From positions 26,945,001 through 27,009,000 of the forward strand of contig CATNEN010000038.1 of NCBI GenBank assembly GCA_950097015.1: 64,000 nucleotides of DNA. Reading direction: 5' to 3'. The notes below the pieces were generated by a model that saw only the letters and a list, made by a program, of their open reading frames with translations, was not told the DNA's origin and did not search any database. The DNA comes from Macrostomum hystrix. Lineage: Eukaryota > Platyhelminthes > Macrostomidae. The position numbers and the translations under genes were made by a program. Positions 1-10,930 of this stretch are shown piece after piece; the stretch's first letter is position 1, and each line of letters starts with the position of its first letter.

Positions 1-1
1 T

Positions 2-3000
2 CAAAGGACAAGTAAGAAAATCTTTGTTTCCAATTCTAAACTAGAATTAGTTAAGCCGGAAGGATATGAAGCTGTAGTAATAGGGACTATTCAAAAGCAG
101 GAAGTAGACTTTATCCTAGATACAGGAGCCAGAAATTGCTTCTTAAGTAAATCTGTGTGGACTAAACTGATCAAGCCCGATCAGATCAAGAGCACTGATA
201 AGAGAGTATCTACCTTTGATGGTACCAGAGTTCAGTTGGAAGGAGAAAGCTGCATTATTGTCCGTTTTGGTGACATCCAAATGGAAGTCGATTTCTTGCT
301 ATGCAGTCACGAATGTGATAACATACTGGGAATGGAGTTCTTCATTGGATACTGTGAGAGCATTAACATCTCCAAGGGAATGTTAATACTCCATGAAGGA
401 TCTTGTATCCCTATGCAGTTTACTCACCTCCCAGTGAAAGTTTGCCGCGTTTACACGCAAGAAAGGGCTGTGATCCCAGCCAACAGCGCACTGAGAATCC
501 CCGTGCGATTAGCCAAGAATGCGGAATGTAACTTCGGTACCCCAATGACTATTGAAGTGATCGGAGATGGCGTAAGAGCCAAAGAGTTGACATTAGACAT
601 GGTCCCAACTCTTGTCACCATGAAGGAAGGTTCCGCTATCGTTGAGATCATAAACCATCATCCTGTTGATGTGAAACTGGCAAAGTCAGCCCTGATTGGC
701 TTAGCCAAACCCATGAAAGCCAAGGAGTTGAATTACTTCGAAGAACAGTCAGAACCCGAAGCCACTGTGAAAGTAAATCAGACCCAAACGATTGAGAATG
801 CGTGGATTGAGGAGGTCAGCATTGGACCAGATCTCTCCGAAGATCAGAGAAAATCGGTAATCGATTTGATGAAGGAACACCGCGAAGCATTCTCCCAGCA
901 TGAACTAGACATGGGTCTAACTCATCTAGTCACACATGAAATCTCTCTGAAAGATGAGACACCTGTTCGAATCCCTACGAGAAGGATTCCTCCCCATCTT
1001 CAGAAACAGGTTGACGCGCAGCTGGATGATATGCTAGCCAAGAACTTAATCCGACCTTGCTATTCAACTTATTCCACCCCATTAGTAATAGTGCCAAAGA
1101 AGGACGGAACGATTAGAATAGTTAGCGATTTCAGAGTGTTAAATTTTCGAGTTAATTACGTGCCATATCCGTTACCTAATATTCATCAAACTTTTTCTTA
1201 TCTATCAGGAAGCCAATATTTTAGCAGTTTAGATTTGAATTCCGGATACTGGCAAGTACCCATTAAGGAAGAGCATAAATTTATGACCGCATTTTCCACA
1301 CTAACTAGAGGCCAATTTGAATATGAAGTAATGGCCCAAGGTCTATCTAATGCTCCAGGCACTTTTCAGCGTTTAATGAACCTAGTTTTATTAGGAATCC
1401 AGCACAAATTTGCGATGTCATATATTGACGATATTGTCACCTATTCGAAAAATTTTGCCGATCATCTGGCACATTTAAAGGAAGTATTCCAAAGGCTAAT
1501 TACAGCAGGCTTGAAGCTAAGACCGAAGAAATGTAATTTGTTCCATCGAGAGTTAAAATATCTTGGTCACGTGATTAGTACGGAAGGAATCCGCACAGAT
1601 GAGTCCAAGATAGAGGCTATTAGAACTTGGCCGAAGCCGAAGGATGTAAAAGAGTTGAGAAGCTTTCTCGGTCTGTGCAATTATTATAGCCGTTTTGTGA
1701 AAAATTATGCCGAAGTAGCACACCTCTTATTCCAACTTACCCGGAAAAATGTGCAGAATTTCCGTGATAAATGGAGCGTGTTGCACGATCAGGCATTTGA
1801 GGCTTTGAAGACCCGAATGATGTCTACGGAAGTGCTAGCATACCCGGAATTTGTGGATGACGAAAAAGTACGGATGGTGTTGGATACGGATGCCAGTGAT
1901 GGACGAATTGGGGCCTGTCTAGGCCAGATTCAGTCAGATGGCGTGGAAAGACCCATCGCGTATTTTAGTCGCGCCATGAAAGAATCCGAAAAGAAGTACC
2001 CCATCACCCGAAAGGAACTGTTAGCCTTAGTAGATGCCATGAAACATTTTCGATTTTACCTGCTAGGAAAGAGATTCTTAGCCAGAACAGATCATAAGGC
2101 AATCATTTGGCTTTTGAGACAAACAGAAGCACAAGGTATCTTAGGAAGATGGATAGAAAGACTAAACGAGTTTCAATTTGACATTGAACATCGGAAGGGC
2201 AGTTCCCACCAGAATGCCGATAGTCTATCTAGAAGACCCGCCGAAGAGATGGAAGAAGTCGGAGAGCCCGCGGAAGGGAGAGACAGCGTGTGTGCAGAAG
2301 CTGGTCAGAAGGCAAGGACCAAGGACAGTGCTGAGTGCCTGACCCGGTCGCCAACTGTCCCAACTGAAGGAGAAATCCCGACCCCAGATCCCAACTGTCG
2401 GATCGAGTCACAGATTTCAGGAATTGAGAAGGGAGAAGAACAACGTGTTCAATGTGATTCCTGCAACTCGCAATTGAATCCGAGCGCAGAGGTATTCTAC
2501 CCTAATTCAGAGAATGAGACGCGAGGATTAAGAGAGAGCAGATGTGATAAGCTTTTGACAGACTATTTGCCCACCCCGCTTAAGCGCGAGCAAATTTTAG
2601 AAGCCCAACGTGCAGACCCCGCGATCCAAACCCTAAGGGAATGGAAGCGCGAAGGCCTAGCCAAACCCCCATTGCCGAGTGACGCAAGCCCCGAATTGAA
2701 GCAATTGAGTAAGTCATTTGAAGCCATGAGCATTGAGAAGGAGTTGTTAGTAATCAAGGAAGAGGGTGAATGGAAAATTGTTTTGCCCAAGTCCGTGGAC
2801 AAGCTAGCATTTAACGATCTACATGAGAGCCCGCTAGCAGGACACCTGGGTAGAGACAAAACCATTCAAAGGATGAAGCAGAGATTCTGGAGACCTGGAT
2901 TGGTCACTTCAATTGAAGGATTGATTGCCCAGTGTATCCCCTGCCTTGAGAGTAAGAAAGGTCATTACATCCAAGCCCCTATTCAGTCATTTCCAGTCAA

Positions 3001-4363
3001 TGAGCCGTTTTTCCGTCTTCACATTGATCTAATTGGACCCGTATCTAAGGAGAGTAGGAGAGGGCACCGGTATGTGTTAACTGTAGTAGACAGCACTACC
3101 AAATATCCCTTCGCTTTCCCGGTCCGTAACCAAAAATCAGACACCGTAATAAAATTACTGCAGGAGAGAGTATTTTCAGAATATGGCCAATGTCATTGGA
3201 TCCATACAGATAATGGAAAAACTTTCACCAGCAAGCAATTTAAAGCGTTCTGCGATCTGTACAATGTCAAGCACACTTTTACAACCCCCTATCATGCCCA
3301 AAGCAACGGTTTAGTGGAACGATTCAATAAGCAGATTAAGTCGATCATCACTTGCTTGATTGAAAAGGACCACAATGACTGGGATCTGATGATTCCCGCC
3401 GCTTTGGTAGCTGTGCGCACAAGTGTGAATAAGACCACTGGTTACAGTCCCCATTTCCTGTTATTTGGGAGAGAGGCTGTATTGCCGATTGACAACCAGA
3501 TCAAAGAATCCAAGTCCTTTGCCGATTACCCGTCCTATGTTGCCAATCATGCCGAAAGATTGAGGATAGCAGGCGAAATAGTCAAGAGGAAGTTAGAGAA
3601 AGTAGTTACTCAGCGAGAAGAAGAGGCCAAGAACAGTAAGCTGCCAAGAGAGATTCCAGTAGGCAGTTTAGCCTTAATTAACAATCCGCAGTTAGATAGC
3701 GAAGAATCTCATAAATTCCATCGCAAGAAGAGATCCGCTTATAGAGTGTTAGAACAATTTTCAGATGTAGTGTTCAAAGTTCAGAAGGAAGAAGGAGGTG
3801 AATTGACAGGCAATATCCTATTAGTGCATAGGGACAATCTGACTCTAGTGCCGAATTCTAGCAAGGAAGCAATCATTAAGGGAAGCCACCCCAGCGCCGC
3901 GAACAAAGAGAAGGTAGTAGACAAGAAAAAGAAGGAAGGACAATCAGTTAAGGGAAGCCACCCGAGGAGGAAAACCGAAGAGAAGCAGATAAATCTATCT
4001 GACTCCGAATCGGAAGACGAAGAGAGACTCCTGTGGCATTGTGACAGTAGGAGCGAAGATCATGAAATCAGAGGAAGCATGTTGGATATTGGAGCCGAAG
4101 TGGAGGTGGATGATGTAAGTTGTCAGTCGGACAATGAAAACATCGAAGAAGAAGGAGAAGGCGAAAGTGCGAACGAGAGCGAAAGTCCCGAGAGTATTAG
4201 CGAGGAATCTGACACCTCAGCCTTAGACCCGGCATGTGAAGACGAGACAATAGCTCCGCATTCCTACAACACGCGAAAATGTGTTAAGCCCCCAGCCAGA
4301 TTCAATGATTATTTGAAAAGACTAACCACAGCGATTACGTGGTTCGGCAGCATAAAATTCTAA
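2..4363 (+). CDS. pol: Ty3/gypsy-type retroelement pol polyprotein (5'-partial)
   Basis: The frame is open from the left edge of the window, so the start lies outside. In order it encodes the end of a retropepsin-like aspartic protease (D-T-G-A at about nt 119-130), reverse transcriptase (about 930-1700, catalytic YIDD at 1421-1432), RNase H (VLDTDASD near 1880, TDHKAI near 2090), an H2C2 zinc finger (about 2820-2960, HESPLAGH then CIPCLE) and the integrase core (HIDLIGP near 3020, HTDNG near 3205, glutamate in LVERFN near 3315). A long acidic tail ends in a SYNTRK...PPARF motif common at gypsy pol ends. The protein copies element RNA into DNA and inserts it. The frame is intact over 1,450 codons, which suggests a young insertion. 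gag would lie upstream, outside the window. Family-level confidence is high; the clade is not assigned. Confidence 0.95.
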   Translation, partial: QRTSKKIFVSNSKLELVKPEGYEAVVIGTIQKQEVDFILDTGARNCFLSKSVWTKLIKPDQIKSTDKRVSTFDGTRVQLEGESCIIVRFGDIQMEVDFLLCSHECDNILGMEFFIGYCESINISKGMLILHEGSCIPMQFTHLPVKVCRVYTQERAVIPANSALRIPVRLAKNAECNFGTPMTIEVIGDGVRAKELTLDMVPTLVTMKEGSAIVEIINHHPVDVKLAKSALIGLAKPMKAKELNYFEEQSEPEATVKVNQTQTIENAWIEEVSIGPDLSEDQRKSVIDLMKEHREAFSQHELDMGLTHLVTHEISLKDETPVRIPTRRIPPHLQKQVDAQLDDMLAKNLIRPCYSTYSTPLVIVPKKDGTIRIVSDFRVLNFRVNYVPYPLPNIHQTFSYLSGSQYFSSLDLNSGYWQVPIKEEHKFMTAFSTLTRGQFEYEVMAQGLSNAPGTFQRLMNLVLLGIQHKFAMSYIDDIVTYSKNFADHLAHLKEVFQRLITAGLKLRPKKCNLFHRELKYLGHVISTEGIRTDESKIEAIRTWPKPKDVKELRSFLGLCNYYSRFVKNYAEVAHLLFQLTRKNVQNFRDKWSVLHDQAFEALKTRMMSTEVLAYPEFVDDEKVRMVLDTDASDGRIGACLGQIQSDGVERPIAYFSRAMKESEKKYPITRKELLALVDAMKHFRFYLLGKRFLARTDHKAIIWLLRQTEAQGILGRWIERLNEFQFDIEHRKGSSHQNADSLSRRPAEEMEEVGEPAEGRDSVCAEAGQKARTKDSAECLTRSPTVPTEGEIPTPDPNCRIESQISGIEKGEEQRVQCDSCNSQLNPSAEVFYPNSENETRGLRESRCDKLLTDYLPTPLKREQILEAQRADPAIQTLREWKREGLAKPPLPSDASPELKQLSKSFEAMSIEKELLVIKEEGEWKIVLPKSVDKLAFNDLHESPLAGHLGRDKTIQRMKQRFWRPGLVTSIEGLIAQCIPCLESKKGHYIQAPIQSFPVNEPFFRLHIDLIGPVSKESRRGHRYVLTVVDSTTKYPFAFPVRNQKSDTVIKLLQERVFSEYGQCHWIHTDNGKTFTSKQFKAFCDLYNVKHTFTTPYHAQSNGLVERFNKQIKSIITCLIEKDHNDWDLMIPAALVAVRTSVNKTTGYSPHFLLFGREAVLPIDNQIKESKSFADYPSYVANHAERLRIAGEIVKRKLEKVVTQREEEAKNSKLPREIPVGSLALINNPQLDSEESHKFHRKKRSAYRVLEQFSDVVFKVQKEEGGELTGNILLVHRDNLTLVPNSSKEAIIKGSHPSAANKEKVVDKKKKEGQSVKGSHPRRKTEEKQINLSDSESEDEERLLWHCDSRSEDHEIRGSMLDIGAEVEVDDVSCQSDNENIEEEGEGESANESESPESISEESDTSALDPACEDETIAPHSYNTRKCVKPPARFNDYLKRLTTAITWFGSIKF

Positions 4364-4387
4364 AAGCAAACAAGTCGTTGCGTAATT

Positions 4388-4401
4388 GGAGGAAGAAAAG
4401 G
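4388..4401 (+). promoter_or_regulatory. Possible polypurine tract of the gypsy element
   Basis: A 14-base all-purine run lies 25 bases after the pol stop. Gypsy elements prime plus-strand DNA from such a tract just upstream of the 3' LTR. If this is the tract, the LTR begins at about 4402 and the next ORF lies inside the LTR. The alternative is the purine stretch near 6335-6350, which would put the LTR further right. The 5' LTR is outside the window, so neither can be confirmed. Confidence 0.35.
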
Positions 4402-4433
4402 CTACACAATAGACATAAGGGAATTTGAGCCAA

Positions 4434-4557
4434 CCAATAGGAATCGTTTTAGGGGAGTAAATTAGTCAAGCCATCATTGGTCGGTCACCGAGGAAAGTAA
4501 AAATCTGTGTTAGCCAATAAAATGTGGGGTGGGACCCCTGTTTCTCACCTATATATA
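4434..4557 (+). promoter_or_regulatory. RNA polymerase II promoter-like block (CCAAT boxes and TATA box)
   Basis: CCAAT motifs occur at 4434-4438 and 4514-4518, a reverse CCAAT (ATTGG) at 4476-4480, and a TATATATA box at 4550-4557. The box is about 76 bases upstream of the ATG at 4633, a normal promoter spacing. It could be the U3 promoter of the 3' LTR or a separate promoter for the downstream ORF. Function is inferred from motifs only. Confidence 0.5.
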
Positions 4558-4632
4558 GAAGACCCCTGGGAGCAGGAAAGGAGCAATTAAAAAGCTAAAG
4601 ACACTGAGATTGTACAAACAATTTTCCGTGAC

Positions 4633-5739
4633 ATGGAAATGGATAAGTTTAACGATCAGGAATTTGACGAACTCCTGGCAGCGATTACGGTCGACTTGCC
4701 ATCAGTGAGTTCGGAGAGCGCGAGTCCAACGGAGACTAACTCCGCCAAGGCAGAACCGCCTGTGGAAAATCAGCCTGAAGCTCCGCTGCGACAGCGCACT
4801 GAGCCAAGCTTGGCTGGCAGCCGAGGTCAAGCACGTACTGTGGTGAAGAGGCCGGCCGCTAAGACCGTCGAGTCGGTTCCGTCTAAGAAGATGCAGCCCA
4901 CAGTATCTAGACTGCCAGTCCCGGCGTATCCAGCGGCTCGAGAGAATGTCTTGAAGGCGCAAGTGGCATCCGCTGTGGTTGTACCCGCCACTACTCTAGC
5001 TCGTCACCCGCCGAATGCAAGAACATCCATTGTTCTCGCTGCATCAGAAAACAATCCTGTCAAGAAGCCAGGTCCTCGACCTATTGCTCCGAGGCTGCCA
5101 CCACAGCCAGTGCAGCAGCAGCCGCAGCCGTTGATGCAGCAGCCGGTGGTGCCGCCCAAGCGGCCGACGTTGCACAAAATGCGGACCCCGTTTCAACGGC
5201 TTGGGCAACAACATCCTCAGCAGCCTCAGCAGCCGCAGCAGCCGCCGCCGCTGCAGCAACAGCAGCAGCCGCCGCCGCCGCAGCAGCAGCAGCAGCCGTC
5301 GCCGCCGCAGCAACAACAGCCGTCCGCGTCAGCTTCGCCGCAGCCTGAACCTCAGGTAACTGGTGACCAGCCACCTGAAGATGGACCCGGAGGTGACTTC
5401 CCGGCCGTCATCGGAACCCTGCCTGAGGCTAGGCAGGAACACTACAAACGGTTGGTACAATTGATCAAGAAGTATTTACTGACAATCGCGTATGCAAGGC
5501 TGGACAGGACGCTTCCGCAGCGTGAAAGAGTCCGTCCGGTCCTGCGAGTATTGAATACGGAGTTCGGTGAGCTCTATGCTATCGCCGCCTGGCGCCGTGC
5601 GATCCAATACGCTAAGCACTCCATCACAAGTAATCCATATGACTTTAATCGCGTACTTTTAAATATTGAGGTCAGATGGGCTGGCAATGTAGTTGGTTGG
5701 CCACGCCATCAATCTATTCCTATGTCAGCTCAATTTTAA
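4633..5739 (+). CDS. Extra ORF after pol, 368 aa, Pro/Gln-rich, unknown function
   Basis: Not recognised. The start at 4633 follows the promoter-like block. Residues 1-40 are acidic, 60-150 are basic and alanine-rich, about 155-245 are a low-complexity P/Q tract built on CAG/CCG codons, and 255-350 look like a compact helical domain rich in L, R, Y and W. No signal peptide, membrane segment, zinc knuckle or protease motif is visible, so it does not look like a classical env or gag. It lies 270 bases after pol on the same strand. It may be an accessory protein of the element, a protein encoded in a long LTR, or a captured host sequence. The intact frame through a repeat tract suggests it is or recently was coding. 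Confidence 0.6.
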   Translation: MEMDKFNDQEFDELLAAITVDLPSVSSESASPTETNSAKAEPPVENQPEAPLRQRTEPSLAGSRGQARTVVKRPAAKTVESVPSKKMQPTVSRLPVPAYPAARENVLKAQVASAVVVPATTLARHPPNARTSIVLAASENNPVKKPGPRPIAPRLPPQPVQQQPQPLMQQPVVPPKRPTLHKMRTPFQRLGQQHPQQPQQPQQPPPLQQQQQPPPPQQQQQPSPPQQQQPSASASPQPEPQVTGDQPPEDGPGGDFPAVIGTLPEARQEHYKRLVQLIKKYLLTIAYARLDRTLPQRERVRPVLRVLNTEFGELYAIAAWRRAIQYAKHSITSNPYDFNRVLLNIEVRWAGNVVGWPRHQSIPMSAQF

Positions 5740-6530
5740 GTGCGATCCATGTTTTAATGTCGCTTTTCCTTTGTGCTTTACTTATCGTATTCATGCAATT
5801 CCCATTCATGTTGTACTGCGTTCATTTGTCTTTTCTGCATGTTCTTTGTGTAAATGCTTAATGTTTTGTTGTGCTTTTATTGCTTAAAATTTACTCACTA
5901 TATTCATAAATTTCAAGTTAGGGAAGCCAATTGTAGTAGTTGCCGTATTTTTACATTTAAAGTTTTGTATTTCCTAGAAACGCAGCGTTAACGTAGAATT
6001 GAATATTTTGTTTAAATGCCGCTTTTTGTTTTAATCATGTCCGCCACCCCGAAAGAAACCTAATATATACGAGTGATTTTAGACACGAAAAACCCAACTG
6101 GCGTTTCTCCGCAAGTTCTGGAAAAGCAAGCTGTTCAAAGCAAATAAAGTTTTCTTTCCTTAATCATTTTAGCTAAAGGCTACAAGCTGGAAAGTGTATG
6201 TCATAAGCGAGAATTCGTACTGAAATAAGATATACAGGTTGGATCTGATCCAGACAGTAAAACCCAGAAGGGATTAAATTAATGCAGATTTTGCAGAAGG
6301 AAATAAAAGGAAACTAAGGGAGTAATTCCAAATAAGAGAGAGAGAGTGTGAGATTGGACACCCTCCGATCCACTGGTAGCCTTTGTCGGACTGAACTTAA
6401 TAAAAGACTGTGTGTCACTAACATAAAATATACATATGAGTTATTCGTGTGAATCAGATTAAAATAGTGTCTTACCGCTCGGACACTTGCATGCTATCAC
6501 AGAGTAAATAACTACTCTAATATAATATTA
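5740..6530 (+). other. Untranslated 3' region of the gypsy element, possible LTR
   Basis: There is no sizeable reading frame. Poly(A)-signal-like AATAAA occurs near 6144 and 6400, and a purine-rich stretch with (GA)n lies near 6335-6350. This fits the untranslated end and/or LTR of the element. The exact LTR edges and target-site duplication cannot be set without the 5' end. Confidence 0.4.
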
Positions 6531-9500
6531 TAAAGTGTTATACTAATTAAAATTGCTAAAAGTTTAAAAGCCCTGAGACCATTTGATAGAATATTAACAA
6601 ATAAGAAAGGGCCCTCCCACATAAATATATTATCGTAGGGGCTTATAAACCGCTCATAAACCTGTTATAAGCCGAAGTTTATTTTGAACGACCAGACCAA
6701 GTTATAAGTAACATCGCTGCTTGAAACAATTAGTGGCGAATAAGAGTTACATCAAGATCTAGTAGAAAAGTTTTTCATTTGTGGCGAACGAGTTTAAAAA
6801 AGGTGGGTTTATAGCGAGTCGCTAGTGAAACGTGAGTGTAATACGAGTATTATCTAATCTTTCGCTTCCGCTTGAAATAATACGAATGCTCGATTGTACA
6901 CGCAATATTTTCTCAATATGCCTTTTCGTAATTCAATATCGAGAATGTCATTGCAAAACGATATTCTCAAAATTACATTTTATAAAATACAAAATTAAAA
7001 GAATTAAAAAATAAATGCACTGATCAAGCCTTGTTTTGCAATAACATGGTGTTCAATTCTAGCAATTTTCGCAGTCTTTAACTTCAACCGTGTATCTTAA
7101 AGATTTAAACTTAAACTGCGCGGCGCGTTACCGGCATTTCGCTAATAAAATATAAACAATAAATATACTTTCTCAATAAATAATTCCCAACAATATAATT
7201 TAAGTCGTTCCGTCTACATACTGATCGGACGGACTATGGTATCGAGCGATACTATTATCTATTCGATACTCCTATACTCAACTCAATAATCCGATACTTT
7301 AAAAAATTTGAATTTAAAATTATCACGAAAAGGCAATAAACTGAAAAAATATGAATTTCAATCATCAAAAAGACATTTTGTTAAAAATTGTAACATTTTG
7401 CATTTTTCTATAATGCGTATAGTAAGTACGTAAATCCGTAAAACTGTTGAAATATACATTTATATTAACATTATTTTATAAATTCAAAGAAAGACAAGTC
7501 ATTAATCAATCAACTAAACCAGTTATTGATTGCCAGTGGACTACACTTCACCAAAAATTGAACTGCAATTAGCCTTCTCTTTAGTAGTGATTAGTAACTA
7601 GTGAAGTGACATAGTGTAGTAATTTATAGTTATCCTAGAGACATCCCTGATCTCATCTTACGTCATCTCTCATCTCTCAAAGATCTCATCTTTCTGTCGC
7701 AAAAGACGTCCTCCGAGAGCCAAGGCGCGCGCCCCTCGCTGACATGACTCTAATGAGGCTACTCCTTCTCAGAGGCAATTGAATCAGCATCTAATGAAAT
7801 GAGTGGCAAGCATTGTTAAGCATTAATCAGTGTACCATTTTTTATCTGACATTGCTGATTACGACTAATTGATTAGTGAGTGTTGCACCTCGCATGCCCG
7901 GCCGTCCTTTTGTGCAAGCCGCACACTTGTGTGCGAAAACTTTAGGGTTGGAGAGACTCGCTAATTCCTTATTAATTTACGCGATCGTGCCTCCCTCTCT
8001 TGCCTCAATTTGTACATCGACATCGATCGCACAAATAAATAAAGTTCAAACCACACAGCGCCAATCAGTTGCTGCCACAACATCATAAAATCTTAAAAAC
8101 TTCGCTTCCGCCTTTAATTAACACATAAACAAAACAGTTGTCTCTAAAGTTTCTGTCACAAATTAAAATACGAGTAGTATAAATAGAGTGAAACAGTTTG
8201 GTACATGGCAAAATTTCATGTTTTGCCTTTTGTAGACAGTTTTTTTGCATTTTCTGAAGTATTAAACTAAAGTATGGACGATACTTAAATTTTGGTATCT
8301 GACTACGAAATAGCCGAAATAGCCGTAATAATGGATTCTACAGCTCTCCAAGAAACTACATGCGCGTTCTATACCTACAATGATGCCACACTTCATTCGT
8401 AAATAGACTTTAAATTTATTATTAAAAAATTATTTTGGAATGTTTTTCGAGCGTTTTGAGGCGCCAATTGACGTCCCGTGTTTCGGGACAAGTGGTTTTC
8501 GTAAGCTGCCACGCGCTTGTGTGATTGAAATGGTTAGGGATCGTTTTGCAAGCCACTGACCTGCCCTCGTGAAAGGTGGGAGCCTGGAGATGGCAATAGA
8601 GTCGAATGGCTATCTGCCTGGCTACTCGCGAGATGCCGCGGAGAGAGGGTGAGGAGGAAAGAGGAGACGAGGAGGTTCGATGGATGCAGGGAGTGGTCCT
8701 ATTGGCCTCAGGCTGGCCAGTCCCACTCGTCCCATTGGCCACAGGCATGACTGCCGTGCCTACCCCAAGCTATGCTCGAAACCGGCGAAAAGTCTAACGG
8801 GGGCGTCGGATTATCCGGAATCGGCAAGACAGGGCCTGGGTAGCCTACTGTCATGCGGTGCGGTGCGCAACTGACTCCTAGCTTTGGTAGCGGTGGTCGA
8901 ACTGGTCTAGGCTCTTGTCACAGAACTGCGGAAAGGCTATCGGCAAAGCGGATAGATGATCTAGGGTAGCGCCACCACCCAATGCGCCTGCCTTGGCCGC
9001 CGCATGGCCGCCCCGATTACCCAATGAACCGGCGGCGAGAAACGACAGATGCTCCTTTACGAGCAGCCGACGGCAGTCGGCCAATAATTGTTACTCCGCC
9101 AGGACAATGGGAAGCGCAGGCGCCGACCTGCCTACAGCGACATTACATGTATCTAAGAGGAAAGGTCATATATAATCGAGCTGGGCTCGGACTACACTAA
9201 AGAAGTGGGGGCATGAAGAATTATTGATCACTTGAGATGCCTGAGTGATTTCCGATATCTGATCGCGGTTTGGAGGGGAATTATGACCTAAACTAGCTCA
9301 TACAATAAAGTTATGGCCCGCGATCAGTCATTCCTACGGGGATCTAGAACAGATCCAGGGAGAGGGGATTCGTCGGCTACTTAATTCACCGCCGCCCCAA
9401 ACCCGGCCCTAAGATTAATGATCTTGTTTTTGTGGCCAGCTGCTAGTTGGGTCGCGATTATTAATTGCTAAAAATTTGAAAAATTCTGCTGGCTCACATT

Positions 9501-10040
9501 CCCACTCGATTCCCGTAGCACACTCCACATCATGATTAGCTGGCAAGGCTAATTCACCCTCCAGCTCAGTAATAAAAAAAGAATGCAGAAATATGATTGT
9601 CTCGACACTTTTAGCTTCAGTTTAAGTTTCTATTTTTAGCAAGTTCAGGGTTAGGGCAGGCTTGCGCCAGAAACCCTGATGCAAAACTTCACCTAAGGTA
9701 TCGACCCAGCAACAGCTGTATAGGGAGTCACAGATGCGTCGACTCATTGTCTAAAAAACCCTATATGGTGGGTGCAGATTCAGCCAGAATTGGAGCTTGG
9801 AACTCAGCCGCACGTTGGCTGCATGCGTCCACATATATAATCAAATCCACACGGCCCACAGCAAATGCTAGCAAACAAGTGCAAAGCAGGTATCCACCCA
9901 TGCAGTCACAGCTGTAGGGAGTCACATATGCTTTGACATCATTATCTAGAAACCTCCGGCGTCACTTGCAGATCGACAGCCAAACAGGAACTCTGCGTTT
10001 TCCCCAGGTATAGTATGTATAGTCAGAGCTGAATATCCAA
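6531..10040. other. Intergenic DNA, no supported gene
   Basis: The region is AT-rich to about 8400, then GC-richer at about 8440-9450. Only short overlapping frames on both strands are present, and none has a recognisable domain. Two imperfect direct copies of a roughly 70-base segment lie near 9700-9760 and 9905-9955, upstream of the lectin gene; both read through 'gggagtcaca' and end in 'aaacc'. The first is also found in inverted orientation near 25660. Confidence 0.5.
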
Positions 10041-10107
10041 AGACTATAATGGAATCATGCAGTTTTAGGCCAATGAAAAACGACTTGTCAAGTCAGCCGA
10101 CTACATG

Positions 10108-10115
10108 TATAAATA
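10108..10115 (+). promoter_or_regulatory. TATA box of the intact lectin gene
   Basis: TATAAATA lies 85 bases upstream of the lectin ATG. The corresponding place upstream of the inverted copy (about 25424-25436, minus strand) is altered to a TATTATTAAAG form, so that copy may have a weaker promoter. Confidence 0.6.
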
Positions 10116-10192
10116 AAGCATTGCATGCTGAGTGCAGACTCATTTGAGCTCAGCTTCAAGAAACCTTCAAATACTGTAGTCTCACAGCTACA

Positions 10193-10930
10193 ATGCTGCT
10201 AAGTTTCGTGTTTCTGCCTCTAGTCATTCAGCTGCTGTCAGTGCAGGCTCAGTGCCCAACGCCGTTCAACCTCGAGGCTGGCAGGTGCGTGTATTTCAAC
10301 ACGGCGCATAGCTTCACCTGGTGCTCGGCTAACAGGCAGTGTGAGTCGATCGGAGGTGAGCTCATCAACTCGTACAGCTCGCTGAAGCTGCTTTCCAGCT
10401 TCTCGAGTGCGAGCTGCGGCTGCAAACTATGGGTCGGAGTGAGTGATTCGGCTGATGAGAGAGTTGAGGACCGAACTGGATGGCAACGGGTGAACTCGAA
10501 CGGCATTCTGCCGCTGGACAACTCCCTGTGGTTCCCCAGCATGCCGAACAACAATGGAAATCAGGACTGCTTGTCTAACTCAAATGTTAACATCAGTAAG
10601 CTGATCGACACCTGGTGTTCCAACACGAGGGGCTTCATTTGTGAATTTCGGAATTCAACTTCGGAGAGCCGACCTCTGAAGAGCTCGCTCTGGCAGCGGG
10701 CTGCCTTCAAGCGCACCAGCTACAATCCCAGCACTGAGTACTGCTACTCAGACGTGCAGCAGGTGTCCAGCTCCTTCCAGTGCGTTGCTGCAGCCATGCG
10801 CTCTGGTGGCAGCTGCAGACACGTGCTGTACAACCGCAAGCTGAAATTGTGCCGCCTGCTGCAGTTCACCGACGCTCAGGTCGAGGAGGAGATCGAGACC
10901 AGCGCTGACTGGGTGAAGTTCAGCTTCTGA
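10193..10930 (+). CDS. Secreted C-type lectin-like protein with second Cys-rich domain (copy A)
   Basis: This is a single-exon gene of 245 residues. Residues 1-19 are a signal peptide (MLLSFVFLP... ending VQA). Residues 20-152 are a C-type lectin fold: paired N-terminal Cys, WCSANRQC, GGELI, an LWVGVSD strand, W..MPNN..NQDC and a final WC...FIC. The usual EPN or QPD sugar-specificity triplet reads MPN, so calcium-dependent sugar binding may be changed or lost. Residues 153-245 form a smaller Cys-rich domain (C..S...C...A...C..Y......C) resembling PAN/apple domains. No membrane anchor is seen, so it should be secreted. It has a TATA box, and about 450 bases downstream are conserved with copy B. 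Confidence 0.88.
   Translation: MLLSFVFLPLVIQLLSVQAQCPTPFNLEAGRCVYFNTAHSFTWCSANRQCESIGGELINSYSSLKLLSSFSSASCGCKLWVGVSDSADERVEDRTGWQRVNSNGILPLDNSLWFPSMPNNNGNQDCLSNSNVNISKLIDTWCSNTRGFICEFRNSTSESRPLKSSLWQRAAFKRTSYNPSTEYCYSDVQQVSSSFQCVAAAMRSGGSCRHVLYNRKLKLCRLLQFTDAQVEEEIETSADWVKFSF

Noticed and set aside
5044-5374. Minus-strand poly-Ala and Leu/Arg-rich frames
   Set aside because: Antisense shadows of the CAG/CCG-rich tract of the plus-strand ORF at 4633-5739.
8422-9200. Cluster of 60-108 codon frames on both strands
   Set aside because: Mutually overlapping frames in a GC-richer patch, with no domain and no consistent splice sites.
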